Source of the DNA: Micromonospora sp. HM5-17
GTDB lineage: Bacteria; Actinomycetota; Actinomycetes; Mycobacteriales; Micromonosporaceae
DNA length: 64,000 nt
Reading direction: 5' to 3'
Assembly (NCBI RefSeq): GCF_003762835.1
Contig: NZ_RJWA01000001.1
Location: 124,001-188,000, forward strand
Shown here: piece after piece, positions 42,992 through 51,678 of the stretch
Layout of the letters: each line of letters opens with the position of its first letter
How positions within the stretch are numbered: the first letter of the stretch is position 1
Notes under the pieces: generated by a model
What the model was told of the DNA's origin: nothing
What the model saw: only the letters and a program-made list of their open reading frames with translations
The model's database searches: none
Made by a program: the position numbers and the translations under genes

Positions 42992-43723
42992 ATGATCGGT
43001 TTGGTGCTCGCCGCGGGCGCCGGACGGCGGCTGCGCCCGTACACGGACAGCCTGCCCAAGGCACTCGTGCCGGTCGACGGCGAGACGACGATCCTCGACA
43101 TCGCCCTGCGCAACCTCGCCGAGGTCGGGCTCACCGACGTCACCGTCGTGGTCGGCTACGCCGCCGAGGCGGTCGAGGCCCGGCGCGCCGCGCTGGAGGA
43201 CCGGTACGGGGTGACGCTGACCCTGGTCCGGAACGACCGGGCCGAGGAGTGGAACAACGCGTACTCGCTCTGGCTCGCCCGCGACCACTTCGCCCAGGGG
43301 GCGCTGCTGGTCAACGGCGACACCGTGCACCCGGTCAGCGTGGAGAAGACCCTGCTCGCCCAGCGCGGTCCCGGCGTCCTGCTCGCCGTCGACACCCTGA
43401 AGAAGCTGGCCGACGAGGAGATGAAGACCGTCTTCGACGACCGTGGCCAGCTCGTCCGGATCACCAAGCAGATGGACCCCGCCGAGGCGTACGGGGAGTA
43501 CATCGGCGCGACCCTGATCGAGCCGCGCGTCGCCGCCGACCTGGCCGACGCTCTGGAGGCGACCTGGCGACGCGACCCGGGCCTCTACTACGAGGACGGC
43601 TACCAGGAGTTCGCCGACCGGGGCGGCGAGGTGCGGGCGGCTCCGATCGGCGACGTCTCCTGGGTCGAGGTCGACAACCACGACGATCTCGCGCGCGCCC
43701 GGGAGATCGCATGCCGCTACTAG
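42992..43723 (+). CDS. LicC-like sugar/choline-phosphate nucleotidyltransferase
   Basis: This 243-residue protein has the nucleotidyltransferase signature LVLAAGAGRRLRPYTDSLPK (residues 4-23). The strand GYAAEAVEARR, NNAYSLWLARD (LicC-like N-N-x-Y-S), VNGDTVHP and WVEVDNHDDLARA follow. The closest type activates phosphocholine or another polyol phosphate with CTP. ATG 42992 has GAGGAGG 8 bases upstream. It overlaps the dehydrogenase gene by 13 bp, and a CDP-alcohol phosphotransferase follows, so CDP activation is likely. Confidence 0.85.
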   Translation: MIGLVLAAGAGRRLRPYTDSLPKALVPVDGETTILDIALRNLAEVGLTDVTVVVGYAAEAVEARRAALEDRYGVTLTLVRNDRAEEWNNAYSLWLARDHFAQGALLVNGDTVHPVSVEKTLLAQRGPGVLLAVDTLKKLADEEMKTVFDDRGQLVRITKQMDPAEAYGEYIGATLIEPRVAADLADALEATWRRDPGLYYEDGYQEFADRGGEVRAAPIGDVSWVEVDNHDDLARAREIACRY

Positions 43724-44778
43724 CCCGTACCGTCAACACCCCGCTCGCCATCGACGTACGCCGGGGGGCGATCGCCGACCTCGGCCCGCTGCTGGCCGAC
43801 CGCCGCATCTCGGCCGGCGGCGAGGTGGCCGTGGTGGTCGGCCCCGGCCAGGGTGAGCGGATCGCCGAGCTGATCCGGCCCGGCCTCGGCAACGCCGACG
43901 TCTTCACGGTCGCCGGCGGCACGATCGAGGCGGCCCAGCGGCTCGGTGAGAGCCTGCGCCGCCGCTCCTACGACGCGGTGGTCGGGATCGGCGGCGGCAA
44001 GACGATCGACACCACCAAGTACGCCGCGTCCCGGTACGGCATCCCGATGGTCAGCGTGGCGACCAGCCTGGCGCACGACGGCATCGCCTCCCCCACCGCC
44101 TCCCTCGACCACGAGGGCGGCCGGGGCTCGTACGGCGTCCACATCCCCATCGCCGTCGTGGTCGACCTCGACTTCGTCGAGAACGGCCCGGACCGGCAGA
44201 CCCAGGCCGGGATCGGCGACGCCCTCAGCAACCTCAGCGCGATCGCCGACTGGGAACTGGCCCACCGGGTCCGCGCCGAGCCGATCGACGGGCTCGCGGT
44301 GACCCTCGCCCGCTCCGGGGCGGAGGCGCTGGTCAATCACCCCGGCAAGATCACCGACGACAGCTTCCTCACCACGCTCGCCGAGGCGCTGATCCTCGGC
44401 GGTCTCGCCAGTTCGATCTGCGGCTCGACCCGCCCGGTCAGCGGCGGCTGCCACGAGATCTCCCACGCCATCGACCAGCTCTATCCGGGCACCGCCTCCC
44501 ACGGTGAGCAGGTCGGGCTCGGCGCGCTCTTCTGCACGTACCTCCGGGGCGACCTAGACCGATTCGCACAGCTGGCCACCTGCCTGCACCGGCACGGCCT
44601 CCCCACCGTCCCGGCCGAGCTGGGGCTCGACGACGACAAGTTCGTCGCCGCGGTGCACCACGCGCCCCGCACCCGGCCGGACCGGTACACGATCCTCGAA
44701 CACCTCGACCTCACCCAGGACGCTATCGGTGAACGGCTGGCAAACTACGTCGATGCAATCCGTGAACACCTCGGCTGA
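43711..44778 (+). CDS. sn-Glycerol-1-phosphate dehydrogenase-like (Fe-ADH family)
   Basis: This 355-residue protein has GIGGGKTIDTTKYAA (NAD-binding), VATSLAHDGIASPTASL (typical of the EgsA/AraM branch), DALSNLSAIADWELA and the metal-binding GGCHEISHAIDQL plus GTASHGEQVGLG. EgsA/AraM enzymes reduce dihydroxyacetone phosphate to sn-glycerol-1-phosphate; in bacteria this is rare and linked to special lipids or teichoic acids. The polyol made here could differ. It is the middle gene of a three-gene overlapping operon. Confidence 0.85.
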   Translation: MPLLARTVNTPLAIDVRRGAIADLGPLLADRRISAGGEVAVVVGPGQGERIAELIRPGLGNADVFTVAGGTIEAAQRLGESLRRRSYDAVVGIGGGKTIDTTKYAASRYGIPMVSVATSLAHDGIASPTASLDHEGGRGSYGVHIPIAVVVDLDFVENGPDRQTQAGIGDALSNLSAIADWELAHRVRAEPIDGLAVTLARSGAEALVNHPGKITDDSFLTTLAEALILGGLASSICGSTRPVSGGCHEISHAIDQLYPGTASHGEQVGLGALFCTYLRGDLDRFAQLATCLHRHGLPTVPAELGLDDDKFVAAVHHAPRTRPDRYTILEHLDLTQDAIGERLANYVDAIREHLG

Positions 44779-45487
44779 GGCGTCCGTGTCGCCCCCGCCC
44801 ACCGTCGCGGACTTCTACCGGGTCAACCGGGGCGGTGGCCTCTTCAGCGAGGCGTTCAGCCAGCGGCTCGGCGCCGTCCTGGCCCTGATCGCGCAGCGGA
44901 CCGGGCTGCCACCGACCGCGTTGACCATCGCGAACCTGCTGCTCGGGCTGACGGTCTCGGTCACCGTGGTGGCGCTGGCCGACCGGGTCGCGGCCGGCTC
45001 CGTACCGGCCTGGGTGGTCGGGCTGGTCGCGCTGGTCGGTTGGCAGGTGGCGTACGGGCTGGACTGCGCGGACGGTCAGCTCGCCCGGGTGACCGGCCAG
45101 GGCAGCCCGGCCGGGGCGCGGGTCGACGTCCTCTGCGACGTGGCGGCCCAGATCGCCCTGGTCACCGCCCTCTCGGCGACCTCGTTGGCCCAGCGCCCGT
45201 CGACGCCGATCTGGCTGATCGCCGCCTTCGCCGGCACCTGGATGGTCAACCTGGTGACCTCGGTGATGCAGGCCGGGCCGAACGCGGCCAGCATGATTAC
45301 CTCGACGTCACTGCCCGTACGCCTGGTCAAGCTGATCCGGGACTACGGTGCGGTGATCTTCGTGGCCGGGCTGGTGCTGACCCTCGCCCCGGCCTGGACC
45401 ACCTGGCTGATCGCCGCCTTCACCCTCGTCAACGGCGGCTTCCTGCTCGCCAGCATCGGCTTCTCCGCCCGCGCCTCGCTCCGCTGA
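44753..45487 (+). CDS. CDP-alcohol phosphotransferase, integral membrane
   Basis: This ~244-residue protein contains the full family signature DG-x2-AR-x8-G-x3-D-x3-D within DCADGQLARVTGQGSPAG and ARVDVLCD, plus about five membrane helices. It transfers the phospho-alcohol of a CDP-activated donor to a second alcohol, making a phosphodiester lipid. ATG 44753 overlaps the preceding gene by 26 bp; GTG 44786, just after that gene's stop with TGAGG in front, is an alternative start. With its two upstream neighbours it forms a make-activate-transfer pathway. Confidence 0.87.
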   Translation: MQSVNTSAEASVSPPPTVADFYRVNRGGGLFSEAFSQRLGAVLALIAQRTGLPPTALTIANLLLGLTVSVTVVALADRVAAGSVPAWVVGLVALVGWQVAYGLDCADGQLARVTGQGSPAGARVDVLCDVAAQIALVTALSATSLAQRPSTPIWLIAAFAGTWMVNLVTSVMQAGPNAASMITSTSLPVRLVKLIRDYGAVIFVAGLVLTLAPAWTTWLIAAFTLVNGGFLLASIGFSARASLR

Positions 45488-45492
45488 CGTGG

Positions 45493-45548
45493 GGTTAGGA
45501 AGGGCCCCCTCTTAGCGTTTTCTGTTGTGAAGGGGGCCCTTCCTAACC
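45493..45548. repeat. 18-bp hairpin repeat, convergent terminator
   Basis: Arms GGTTAGGAAGGGCCCCCT and AGGGGGCCCTTCCTAACC pair perfectly around a 20-base loop between the convergent phosphotransferase and glycosyltransferase genes. I recall this motif as a dispersed element of Micromonospora-type genomes. The stop and last ~10 codons of the glycosyltransferase lie inside it. Confidence 0.75.
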
Positions 45549-46717
45549 ACAGCGGCGTAGATGTCGAGAAGCCGGCCGGTGACCACGTCGGGGTGGAACG
45601 TCCGCTCGTAGCGCACCCGGGCGTGCGGGGCGACGGCGGCGGCGGTGGCGCGGGCGGTCGGCAGCATCGCCGCGAGCGCGGCCGGGTCCGGGGGGACGAG
45701 CCAGCCGGCGGACCCGGTCGAGGCGGTGGGGTCGTCGGCACCGATCAGGTACGGAATCCCACCGAGGGCGGTACCGAGCACCGGGCGGCCGGCCGCGAGC
45801 GCCTCGATCACCACCGTCGGCAGGACGTCGTGCCAGGTCGGCACGGTGAGGACCACGGCGGCGGCCCGGAGCGCGGCGGCGACCCCCGCCCGGTCGAGCG
45901 GGCCGAGGAACTCGACGTCGCTCCGCTCGGCGGCGGCGGCCTCGGCCAGCGGGCGCAGCTCGCCGTCGCCGGCGATCCGCAGCGGACCGAGCGCACCCTC
46001 GGGGTGCCGACGCCAGGCATCCAACAGCAGCCCAAGCCCCTTCTCCGGGGAGAGCCGGCCGAAGAAGAGGAAGCCCTCGCCGAGCGGCGCCGGGACACCC
46101 GGGTCCGGGATCGCGTTCGGCTTGACCACGATCCGGTCCTCCGGGATGCCGTAGTCCCGGAGGTGCTGGGCGATCCCCGAGGTCAACGCGATGTAGCGGT
46201 CCAGCGAACGCCAGGTCGGCCGGTGTACGGCGAGGGTCGTCGCCATCAGTGCGCTCTGCGCCCGGGACCCGCGGTAGCAGCGGTGCACGATCGCCGGCAC
46301 CCCGAGCGCCCGACCCCGGCAGTCCTGGCAGATCCGCCCGTCGCGGAAGTAGAGGCCGGAGGAGCAGACCTGGCGGTAGTTGTGCACGGTCTGCACCACC
46401 GGCACCCCGTGCCGGTGCGCGGTCCGGATCACCCAGGGCGAGAGCAGCGGGTACGGGTTGTGCAGGTGCACCACGTCCGGCCGGTGCTCGGTGATCAACC
46501 GGCTCAGCTCCCGCTGCGCCGCGGGGGCGTAGATCGGCGAGAGGGGCAGCAGCGCCTTCTCGGCGGCGGAGAACCGGGCGATCTCGTCGGACGAGCGCAG
46601 GAAGGGCACCACGTCCACGCCGGCCGCCCGGAGCTGGGCGATCTCCTGGTCGACGATCGTGTTCTCTCCGGACGGCTGCGCCTCCCGGTAGCGGTTGTGC
46701 GCGACGATCACCCGCAC
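45512..46717 (-). CDS. Glycosyltransferase family 4
   Basis: This 401-residue GT-B enzyme has an N-terminal acceptor domain (VIVAHNRYREAQPSGENTI, DVVHLHNPYPLLSPWVIRTA) and a C-terminal donor domain with FFGRLSPEKGLGLLLDAW, RIAGDGELRPLAEAA and PTVVIEALAAGRPVLGTALG (E-x7-E-type site). A CSSGLYFRDGRICQDCRG segment with three Cys is typical of this subgroup. It probably builds surface polysaccharide. GTG 46717 follows GAGGAGG. The last ~10 residues (RKGPLHNRKR) are encoded by the hairpin repeat and are not conserved family sequence. Confidence 0.88.
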   Translation of the reverse strand: MRVIVAHNRYREAQPSGENTIVDQEIAQLRAAGVDVVPFLRSSDEIARFSAAEKALLPLSPIYAPAAQRELSRLITEHRPDVVHLHNPYPLLSPWVIRTAHRHGVPVVQTVHNYRQVCSSGLYFRDGRICQDCRGRALGVPAIVHRCYRGSRAQSALMATTLAVHRPTWRSLDRYIALTSGIAQHLRDYGIPEDRIVVKPNAIPDPGVPAPLGEGFLFFGRLSPEKGLGLLLDAWRRHPEGALGPLRIAGDGELRPLAEAAAAERSDVEFLGPLDRAGVAAALRAAAVVLTVPTWHDVLPTVVIEALAAGRPVLGTALGGIPYLIGADDPTASTGSAGWLVPPDPAALAAMLPTARATAAAVAPHARVRYERTFHPDVVTGRLLDIYAAVVRKGPLHNRKR

Positions 46718-46805
46718 GCGGTCGTCCCTCCTCGCGGCCTGGGCCGCAGCTCGACGCGGACGCGTACCGGTGGCGTCCGCGGGATTGAACGCTACCGTTT
46801 ATCCC

Positions 46806-47678
46806 GTGCCTGAGTTGCCGGAGGTGGAGGCTCTCGCGGGCTACCTGCGCGAGCGGGCGGTCGGGCGTCGGGTGGGCCGGATCGAGGTCGCCGCGATCAG
46901 TGCCCTGAAGACGTACGACCCGGCGCCGTCGGCCGCGGCGGGCCGGACCGTCGCCGACGCCGGCCGGCACGGCAAGTTCCTCGACGTACGCCTCGACGAC
47001 GCGGCCGGGAACCCGCTGCACCTGGTGGTGCACCTGGCCCGGGCCGGGTGGCTGCACTACCGGGAGTCGTTACCCTCCACGGCACCGCTGCGGCCGGGGA
47101 AGGGGCCGATCGCGTTACGGGTACGCCTCGACGACGGGTCCGGTTTCGACCTGACCGAGGCCGGTACGCAGAAGAAGCTCGCCGTGTACCTGGTGACCGA
47201 TCCGGCGTCGGTGCCGGGGGTGGGCCGGCTCGGGCCGGACGCGCTCGCCGCCGACCTGGCGACGTTCCGGGAGCGGCTGCGCAGCCGTCGCGGGCAGGTC
47301 AAGGGGGTGCTGACCGACCAGGAGGTGCTGGCCGGGATCGGCAACGCGTACTCGGACGAGATTCTGCACGCGGCGAAGCTGTCGCCGTTCGCGCTGACCG
47401 ACCGGCTCTCCGACGACCAGGTGGCGGCGCTGCACGCCGCGACCCGACAGGTCCTCGGCGACGCGGTCGCGCGGTCGATGGGGCAGCGGGCGGCGGAGCT
47501 GAAGGGCGAGAAGCGGGCCGGGCTGCGGGTGCACGCCCAGACCGGGCTGCCCTGCCCGGTTTGCGGCGACACGATCCGCGAGGTCTCGTTCACGGACTCC
47601 AGCCTCCAGTACTGTCCGACCTGCCAGACCGGGGGCAAACCGCTCGCCGACCGCCGGCTCTCCCGGCTCGTCCGCTGA
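46806..47678 (+). CDS. Fpg/Nei-family DNA glycosylase-lyase
   Basis: This 290-residue protein begins MPELPEVEAL, where Pro2-Glu3 are the catalytic residues after Met removal. It has the H2TH region (VLTDQEVLAGIGNAYSDEIL) and a C-terminal zinc finger CPVC-x16-type-CPTC (CPVCGDTIREV to YCPTCQTG). It excises oxidised or mismatched bases and cuts the abasic site. The GTG at 46806 is the start. It is divergent from the glycosyltransferase gene. The following 278 bp (47679-47956) hold no gene; TATAGT at 47853 could be a -10 box for the next one. Confidence 0.9.
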   Translation: MPELPEVEALAGYLRERAVGRRVGRIEVAAISALKTYDPAPSAAAGRTVADAGRHGKFLDVRLDDAAGNPLHLVVHLARAGWLHYRESLPSTAPLRPGKGPIALRVRLDDGSGFDLTEAGTQKKLAVYLVTDPASVPGVGRLGPDALAADLATFRERLRSRRGQVKGVLTDQEVLAGIGNAYSDEILHAAKLSPFALTDRLSDDQVAALHAATRQVLGDAVARSMGQRAAELKGEKRAGLRVHAQTGLPCPVCGDTIREVSFTDSSLQYCPTCQTGGKPLADRRLSRLVR

Positions 47679-47956
47679 CCGCCGGGCGCGCGCCTCCGGG
47701 TGTCGGACGCGCCGCACCGCGGTGACACATCGCCTGGTCGTTGCACCATTCTCCTTGTACGGTGAGTAGTCCCGACCTGTTGGCGAAGGCAAACCGCCCA
47801 GGGGGCGACGAACCGGCCGGCTCCGGGCTCTGCCGTCACCCCTGTCCATCGGTATAGTGGCCCGGTCTGCGACTCCGCTTCCGGGGCGGTTGGCACTCGT
47901 TGCCAGCGAAGCGGGCGACGTACTGTCCCTCGGGTCGGCGTCCCCGTGGGGCCTGC

Positions 47957-49603
47957 ATGGGAGAGACTGTGACGGTGGGCGACCCGAGCCCTTACGGCGA
48001 ATGGGCGGCACGTGTCATGCGGGAGGACGTGGCAGAGGTGACGACGAGCCTCGAACGCCCGGTACGCGACACGGGCCAACCAGGTACGCTGCGGCACGTC
48101 GACAGCTTCGAGATCCAGCCGCCGAGCTCCCCGACGAAGACCAACGGTGTTCCGCGTTCCGCCTGGGCGCGGGCCGGTCGCCGCGTGTCCCGCTGGCACC
48201 GCCCGTACGTCGCGGTGCTGCTGCTGCTCGACTTCGGCGCGGCGGCGCTGGGCAGCCGGATCGCCATCCAGTTGTTCGACCAGGCGGCGTCCGGTTTCCG
48301 CGACGCGGACAAGGACCCCACCTGGTTCCATACCGTCTCCTACCTGCTGCTGCCGCTCGGCTGGCTCATCATCCTCTGGGCCAACGGCGCCTACGACCGG
48401 CGTTACCTCGGGTTCGGCACCGACGAGTTCAAACGAGTGACCCGGGCGTCGGTGGCGGTCGCGGCGAGCGTCTCGTTCCTCGCCTTCGCCACCAAGACCG
48501 ACCTGTCCCGGTACACGGTCGGCACGGCCCTGCTCGGCACGCTGCTGCTGATCATGTTCGCCCGCTATCTGGCCCGGATCGTCCTGCACGCCGTGCGCCG
48601 GCACGGCGGCCAGGCCACCCAGCGGGTGGTGCTGGTCGGCACGCTCCCCGAGGCGCTGGAGGTCTACCGGGCGGTCAGCCGCAGCCCGGCGGCCGGGCTC
48701 GTCCCGGTGGCGATCCACCTCACCGACGGGTACGCCGCCGCCCGGGGGATCCAGACCCCGATCCCGGTCTACGCCGGCCGGGACCTCCTGTCGCTGGTCC
48801 ACGAGGTCGGCGCCGACACGATCGCGGTCTGCGGCTCGGCCAGCGCCGAGCGTGGCGAGCTGCGCCGGCTCGCCTGGCAGCTGGAGGGCTCCGGGGTCGA
48901 CCTGATCGTGGCGCCGCAGCTCACCGACATCGCCGGCCCCCGGGTGCACATCCGGCCGATCGAGGGCCTGCCCCTGCTGCACGTCGAGGAGCCGACGCTC
49001 TCCGGTCCGGCGTTGCTGGTGAAGAACCTGCTCGACCGGCTCGCCGCCGCGATCGGGCTGGTCCTGCTGTTCCCGCTCTTCATCGCGATCGCGATCACCA
49101 TCCGGATCTCGGACCCCGGGCCGGTCTTCTTCCGGCAGTCCCGGGTCGGCCACGAGGGACGGACCTTCAAGGTCTGGAAGTTCCGGACCATGTACGTCGA
49201 CGCGGAGCAGCGGCTGGCCAGCCTGGTCGACCAGAACGAGACCGACGGCCTGCTGTTCAAGATCAAGCAGGATCCTCGGGTCTTCCCCGCCGGGCGGTTC
49301 CTCCGGGCCAGCTCACTGGACGAGCTGCCCCAGCTGATCAACGTGCTCCGGGGCGAGATGTCCCTGGTCGGTCCCCGGCCGCTCCCCGCCGACGACGGCG
49401 ACTTCCTCGGCGACGTACGCCGCCGGCTGCTGGTCCGCCCCGGCATCACCGGGCTCTGGCAGGTCTCCGGTCGCTCGGATCTCTCCTGGGACGAGGCGGT
49501 CCGGCTCGACCTCTACTACGTCGACAACTGGTCGCTGGCGTACGACCTGAGCATCCTCTGGCGCACCATCGGCGTGGTGCTGGCCCGCAAGGGCGCGTAC
49601 TAG
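47957..49603 (+). CDS. Polyprenyl glycosylphosphotransferase (exopolysaccharide initiation)
   Basis: This 548-residue membrane protein has four N-terminal helices (YVAVLLLLDFGAAALGSRIA and others) and a central Rossmann-like region (RVVLVGTLPEALEVYRAV). The last helix leads into the bacterial sugar transferase domain with GPVFFRQSRVGHEGRTFKVW, KFRTM, SLDELPQLINVLRGEMSLVG, PRP and GITGLWQVSGRS. It moves a sugar-1-phosphate to undecaprenyl phosphate to begin a surface glycan. ATG 47957 was chosen; GTG 47969 is an alternative. Confidence 0.9.
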   Translation: MGETVTVGDPSPYGEWAARVMREDVAEVTTSLERPVRDTGQPGTLRHVDSFEIQPPSSPTKTNGVPRSAWARAGRRVSRWHRPYVAVLLLLDFGAAALGSRIAIQLFDQAASGFRDADKDPTWFHTVSYLLLPLGWLIILWANGAYDRRYLGFGTDEFKRVTRASVAVAASVSFLAFATKTDLSRYTVGTALLGTLLLIMFARYLARIVLHAVRRHGGQATQRVVLVGTLPEALEVYRAVSRSPAAGLVPVAIHLTDGYAAARGIQTPIPVYAGRDLLSLVHEVGADTIAVCGSASAERGELRRLAWQLEGSGVDLIVAPQLTDIAGPRVHIRPIEGLPLLHVEEPTLSGPALLVKNLLDRLAAAIGLVLLFPLFIAIAITIRISDPGPVFFRQSRVGHEGRTFKVWKFRTMYVDAEQRLASLVDQNETDGLLFKIKQDPRVFPAGRFLRASSLDELPQLINVLRGEMSLVGPRPLPADDGDFLGDVRRRLLVRPGITGLWQVSGRSDLSWDEAVRLDLYYVDNWSLAYDLSILWRTIGVVLARKGAY

Positions 49604-49664
49604 CCGCGGCCGCCGGACCGGTGGGGCTTGGCGAACCCGGTCCGCAGGGGTCAGGATCACCAGC

Positions 49665-50879
49665 GTGGGGCCGAACCTGTCCACCGCCATCGCCGTGGTT
49701 GCGATGATCAGCGCGTTGGCCGCCGCGCTCTTCGCGGTCGTCCGCCTGCGGGACCGTCGGGGCATCGCCACCGCCACCCAGCGCGCCACCTACGAGGTCC
49801 TGCACACCGCCGGGCTCGCCGCCGAGCCGCTGCGAACCGGCCTGAGCTCGACGAGTGCGGCCAAGGCGGTACGTCACCTGCGGGCCCTGGTCGGCTCCGC
49901 CGGGCTGGCGCTGGCCGACCGGGACCAGATCCTCGCCCTGGACGGCCGGGGCAGCCACCACGGCGACCAGCTGCGGACCGCCGCCGCCCAGGTGATCGAG
50001 AGCCGCCGCTCGACGGTACTGGGCGAGTCCGACCTCCGCTGTGACCGGGTGGACTGCCCGGTACGGGGCGCGGTGGTCGCGCCGCTGACCGGGCCGGACG
50101 GCCGGGCGGCCGGGGCGCTGATCGCGGTCGCCGACGACCAGCCGGCGCCGGGACTGGTGCAGGCCGCCCTGGAGACCGCGCACTGGGCCGGCACCCAACT
50201 CGCCCTGGCCGAGCTGGACTCGTCCCGGGAGCGGCTGGCCCGGGCCGAGGTACGCGCGCTGCGTGCCCAGATCAGCCCGCATTTCATCTACAACGCGCTG
50301 ACCGCGATCGGCTCGTTCGTCCGGACCGATCCGGAACGGGCCCGCGAGCTGCTGCTGGAGTTCGCCGAGTTCACCCGCTACTCGTTCCGGGCACACGGCG
50401 AGTTCACCACCCTCGCCGAGGAGTTGCGCTCCATCGACCGGTACCTCACCATCGAGCGGGCCCGGTTCGGCGACCGACTCCAGGTACGGCTCCAGATCGC
50501 CCCGGAGGTGCTCCCGGTCAGCGTGCCGTTCCTCTGCCTGCAACCGCTGGTCGAGAACGCCGTCCGGCACGGCCTGTCCCGCAAGCCGGGGGTGGGGATG
50601 CTCAGCATCGAGGCGCGGGACGCCGGCGCCGAGTGCCACATCATGGTCGAGGACGACGGGGTGGGGATGGATCCGGCCGTCCTCACCTCCGGGGTCGCCG
50701 AGTCCGCCGACGGGAGCGAGGACTCCGGCCAGCACGTTGGTCTGTCCAACGTGGACGAGCGGCTGCGGTCGGTCTTCGGCGACCAGTTCGGCCTGGTCGT
50801 GGAGACCGGGATCGGCTCCGGCACCAAGGTGAGCATGCGGGTACCGAAGTTCCACCGCCATGTCCGGGCGAGCGCGTGA
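49665..50879 (+). CDS. LytS-type sensor histidine kinase
   Basis: This 404-residue protein has one N-terminal membrane helix (TAIAVVAMISALAAALFAVV) and a GAF-like region (~residues 45-170). The LytS/YpdA kinase core follows: RAQISPHFIYNALTAIGSFV (phospho-His) and an ATPase with LVENAVRHGLS, VEDDGVGMDP and HVGLSNVDERLRSVFGD. GTG 49665 follows AGGA. It is paired with the LytTR regulator 43 bp downstream. Confidence 0.9.
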   Translation: MGPNLSTAIAVVAMISALAAALFAVVRLRDRRGIATATQRATYEVLHTAGLAAEPLRTGLSSTSAAKAVRHLRALVGSAGLALADRDQILALDGRGSHHGDQLRTAAAQVIESRRSTVLGESDLRCDRVDCPVRGAVVAPLTGPDGRAAGALIAVADDQPAPGLVQAALETAHWAGTQLALAELDSSRERLARAEVRALRAQISPHFIYNALTAIGSFVRTDPERARELLLEFAEFTRYSFRAHGEFTTLAEELRSIDRYLTIERARFGDRLQVRLQIAPEVLPVSVPFLCLQPLVENAVRHGLSRKPGVGMLSIEARDAGAECHIMVEDDGVGMDPAVLTSGVAESADGSEDSGQHVGLSNVDERLRSVFGDQFGLVVETGIGSGTKVSMRVPKFHRHVRASA

Positions 50880-50922
50880 CCTCGCCCGGCGCCCAGTCGA
50901 CCAGGGAAGAGGGGCCGGTCGG

Positions 50923-51678
50923 ATGAGTGGGTTCCTACGGGTGCTGGCGGTCGACGACGAACCGCCGGCCCTCGACGAACTGGCGTACCACCTGCGGGCC
51001 GATCCCCGGGTCGCCCGGCTGCACACCGCATCCGACGCCACCGAGGCGTTGCGGCTGCTCCGGGACACCGACGTCGACGTGGTCTTCCTCGACATCCGGA
51101 TGCCCGGCCTCGACGGCATGGAACTGGCCCGGGTGCTGCGCCGGTTCGCCCGGCCGCCGGCGATCGTCTTCGTCACCGCGTACGACGACGGGGCGGTGGA
51201 CGCCTTCGACCTCGGCGCCACCGACTACGTCCGCAAACCCGTCCGGGCCGAGCGGCTCGCCGAGTCGCTCCGGCGGGTGGTCGGCGCCCGGGTGGTGCCG
51301 ACCCACCCGGCGGCGCTGGCCCGGGCCGAGCCGGACCCGACGATCCCGGTCGAGCTGGCCGGAACCACCCGGATGCTGCCCCGCTCCGCGGTGCGCTGGG
51401 TCGAGGCGCAGGGCGACTACGCCCGGCTGCACACCGCCGACGGGTCCCACCTGGTCCGGGTGCCGCTCGCCACCCTCGCCGAACGGTGGGCCGACGCCGG
51501 GTTCGTGCGGATCCACCGGTCGTACCTGGTCCAGCTCCGGCTCATCGCCGAACTGCGGTTGACCAGTTCCGGATACGTCGTGGTGATCGACGGAACCGAC
51601 CTGCCGGTCAGCCGCCGGCACACCCGGGAGCTGAAGGACAAGCTGGTCCGGGCCGCGAAGCAGGACTGGAACCGCTGA
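50923..51678 (+). CDS. LytTR-family response regulator
   Basis: This 251-residue protein has a receiver domain (AVDDEPPALDELAYHL, VVFLDIRMPGLDG with phospho-Asp, FVTAYD, YVRKPVRAE) and a C-terminal LytTR DNA-binding domain (VRWVEAQGDYARLHTADG, GFVRIHRSYLVQL, VSRRHTRELKDKL). LytTR regulators often control surface or cell-wall genes, which fits the glycan genes upstream. Confidence 0.92.
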   Translation: MSGFLRVLAVDDEPPALDELAYHLRADPRVARLHTASDATEALRLLRDTDVDVVFLDIRMPGLDGMELARVLRRFARPPAIVFVTAYDDGAVDAFDLGATDYVRKPVRAERLAESLRRVVGARVVPTHPAALARAEPDPTIPVELAGTTRMLPRSAVRWVEAQGDYARLHTADGSHLVRVPLATLAERWADAGFVRIHRSYLVQLRLIAELRLTSSGYVVVIDGTDLPVSRRHTRELKDKLVRAAKQDWNR

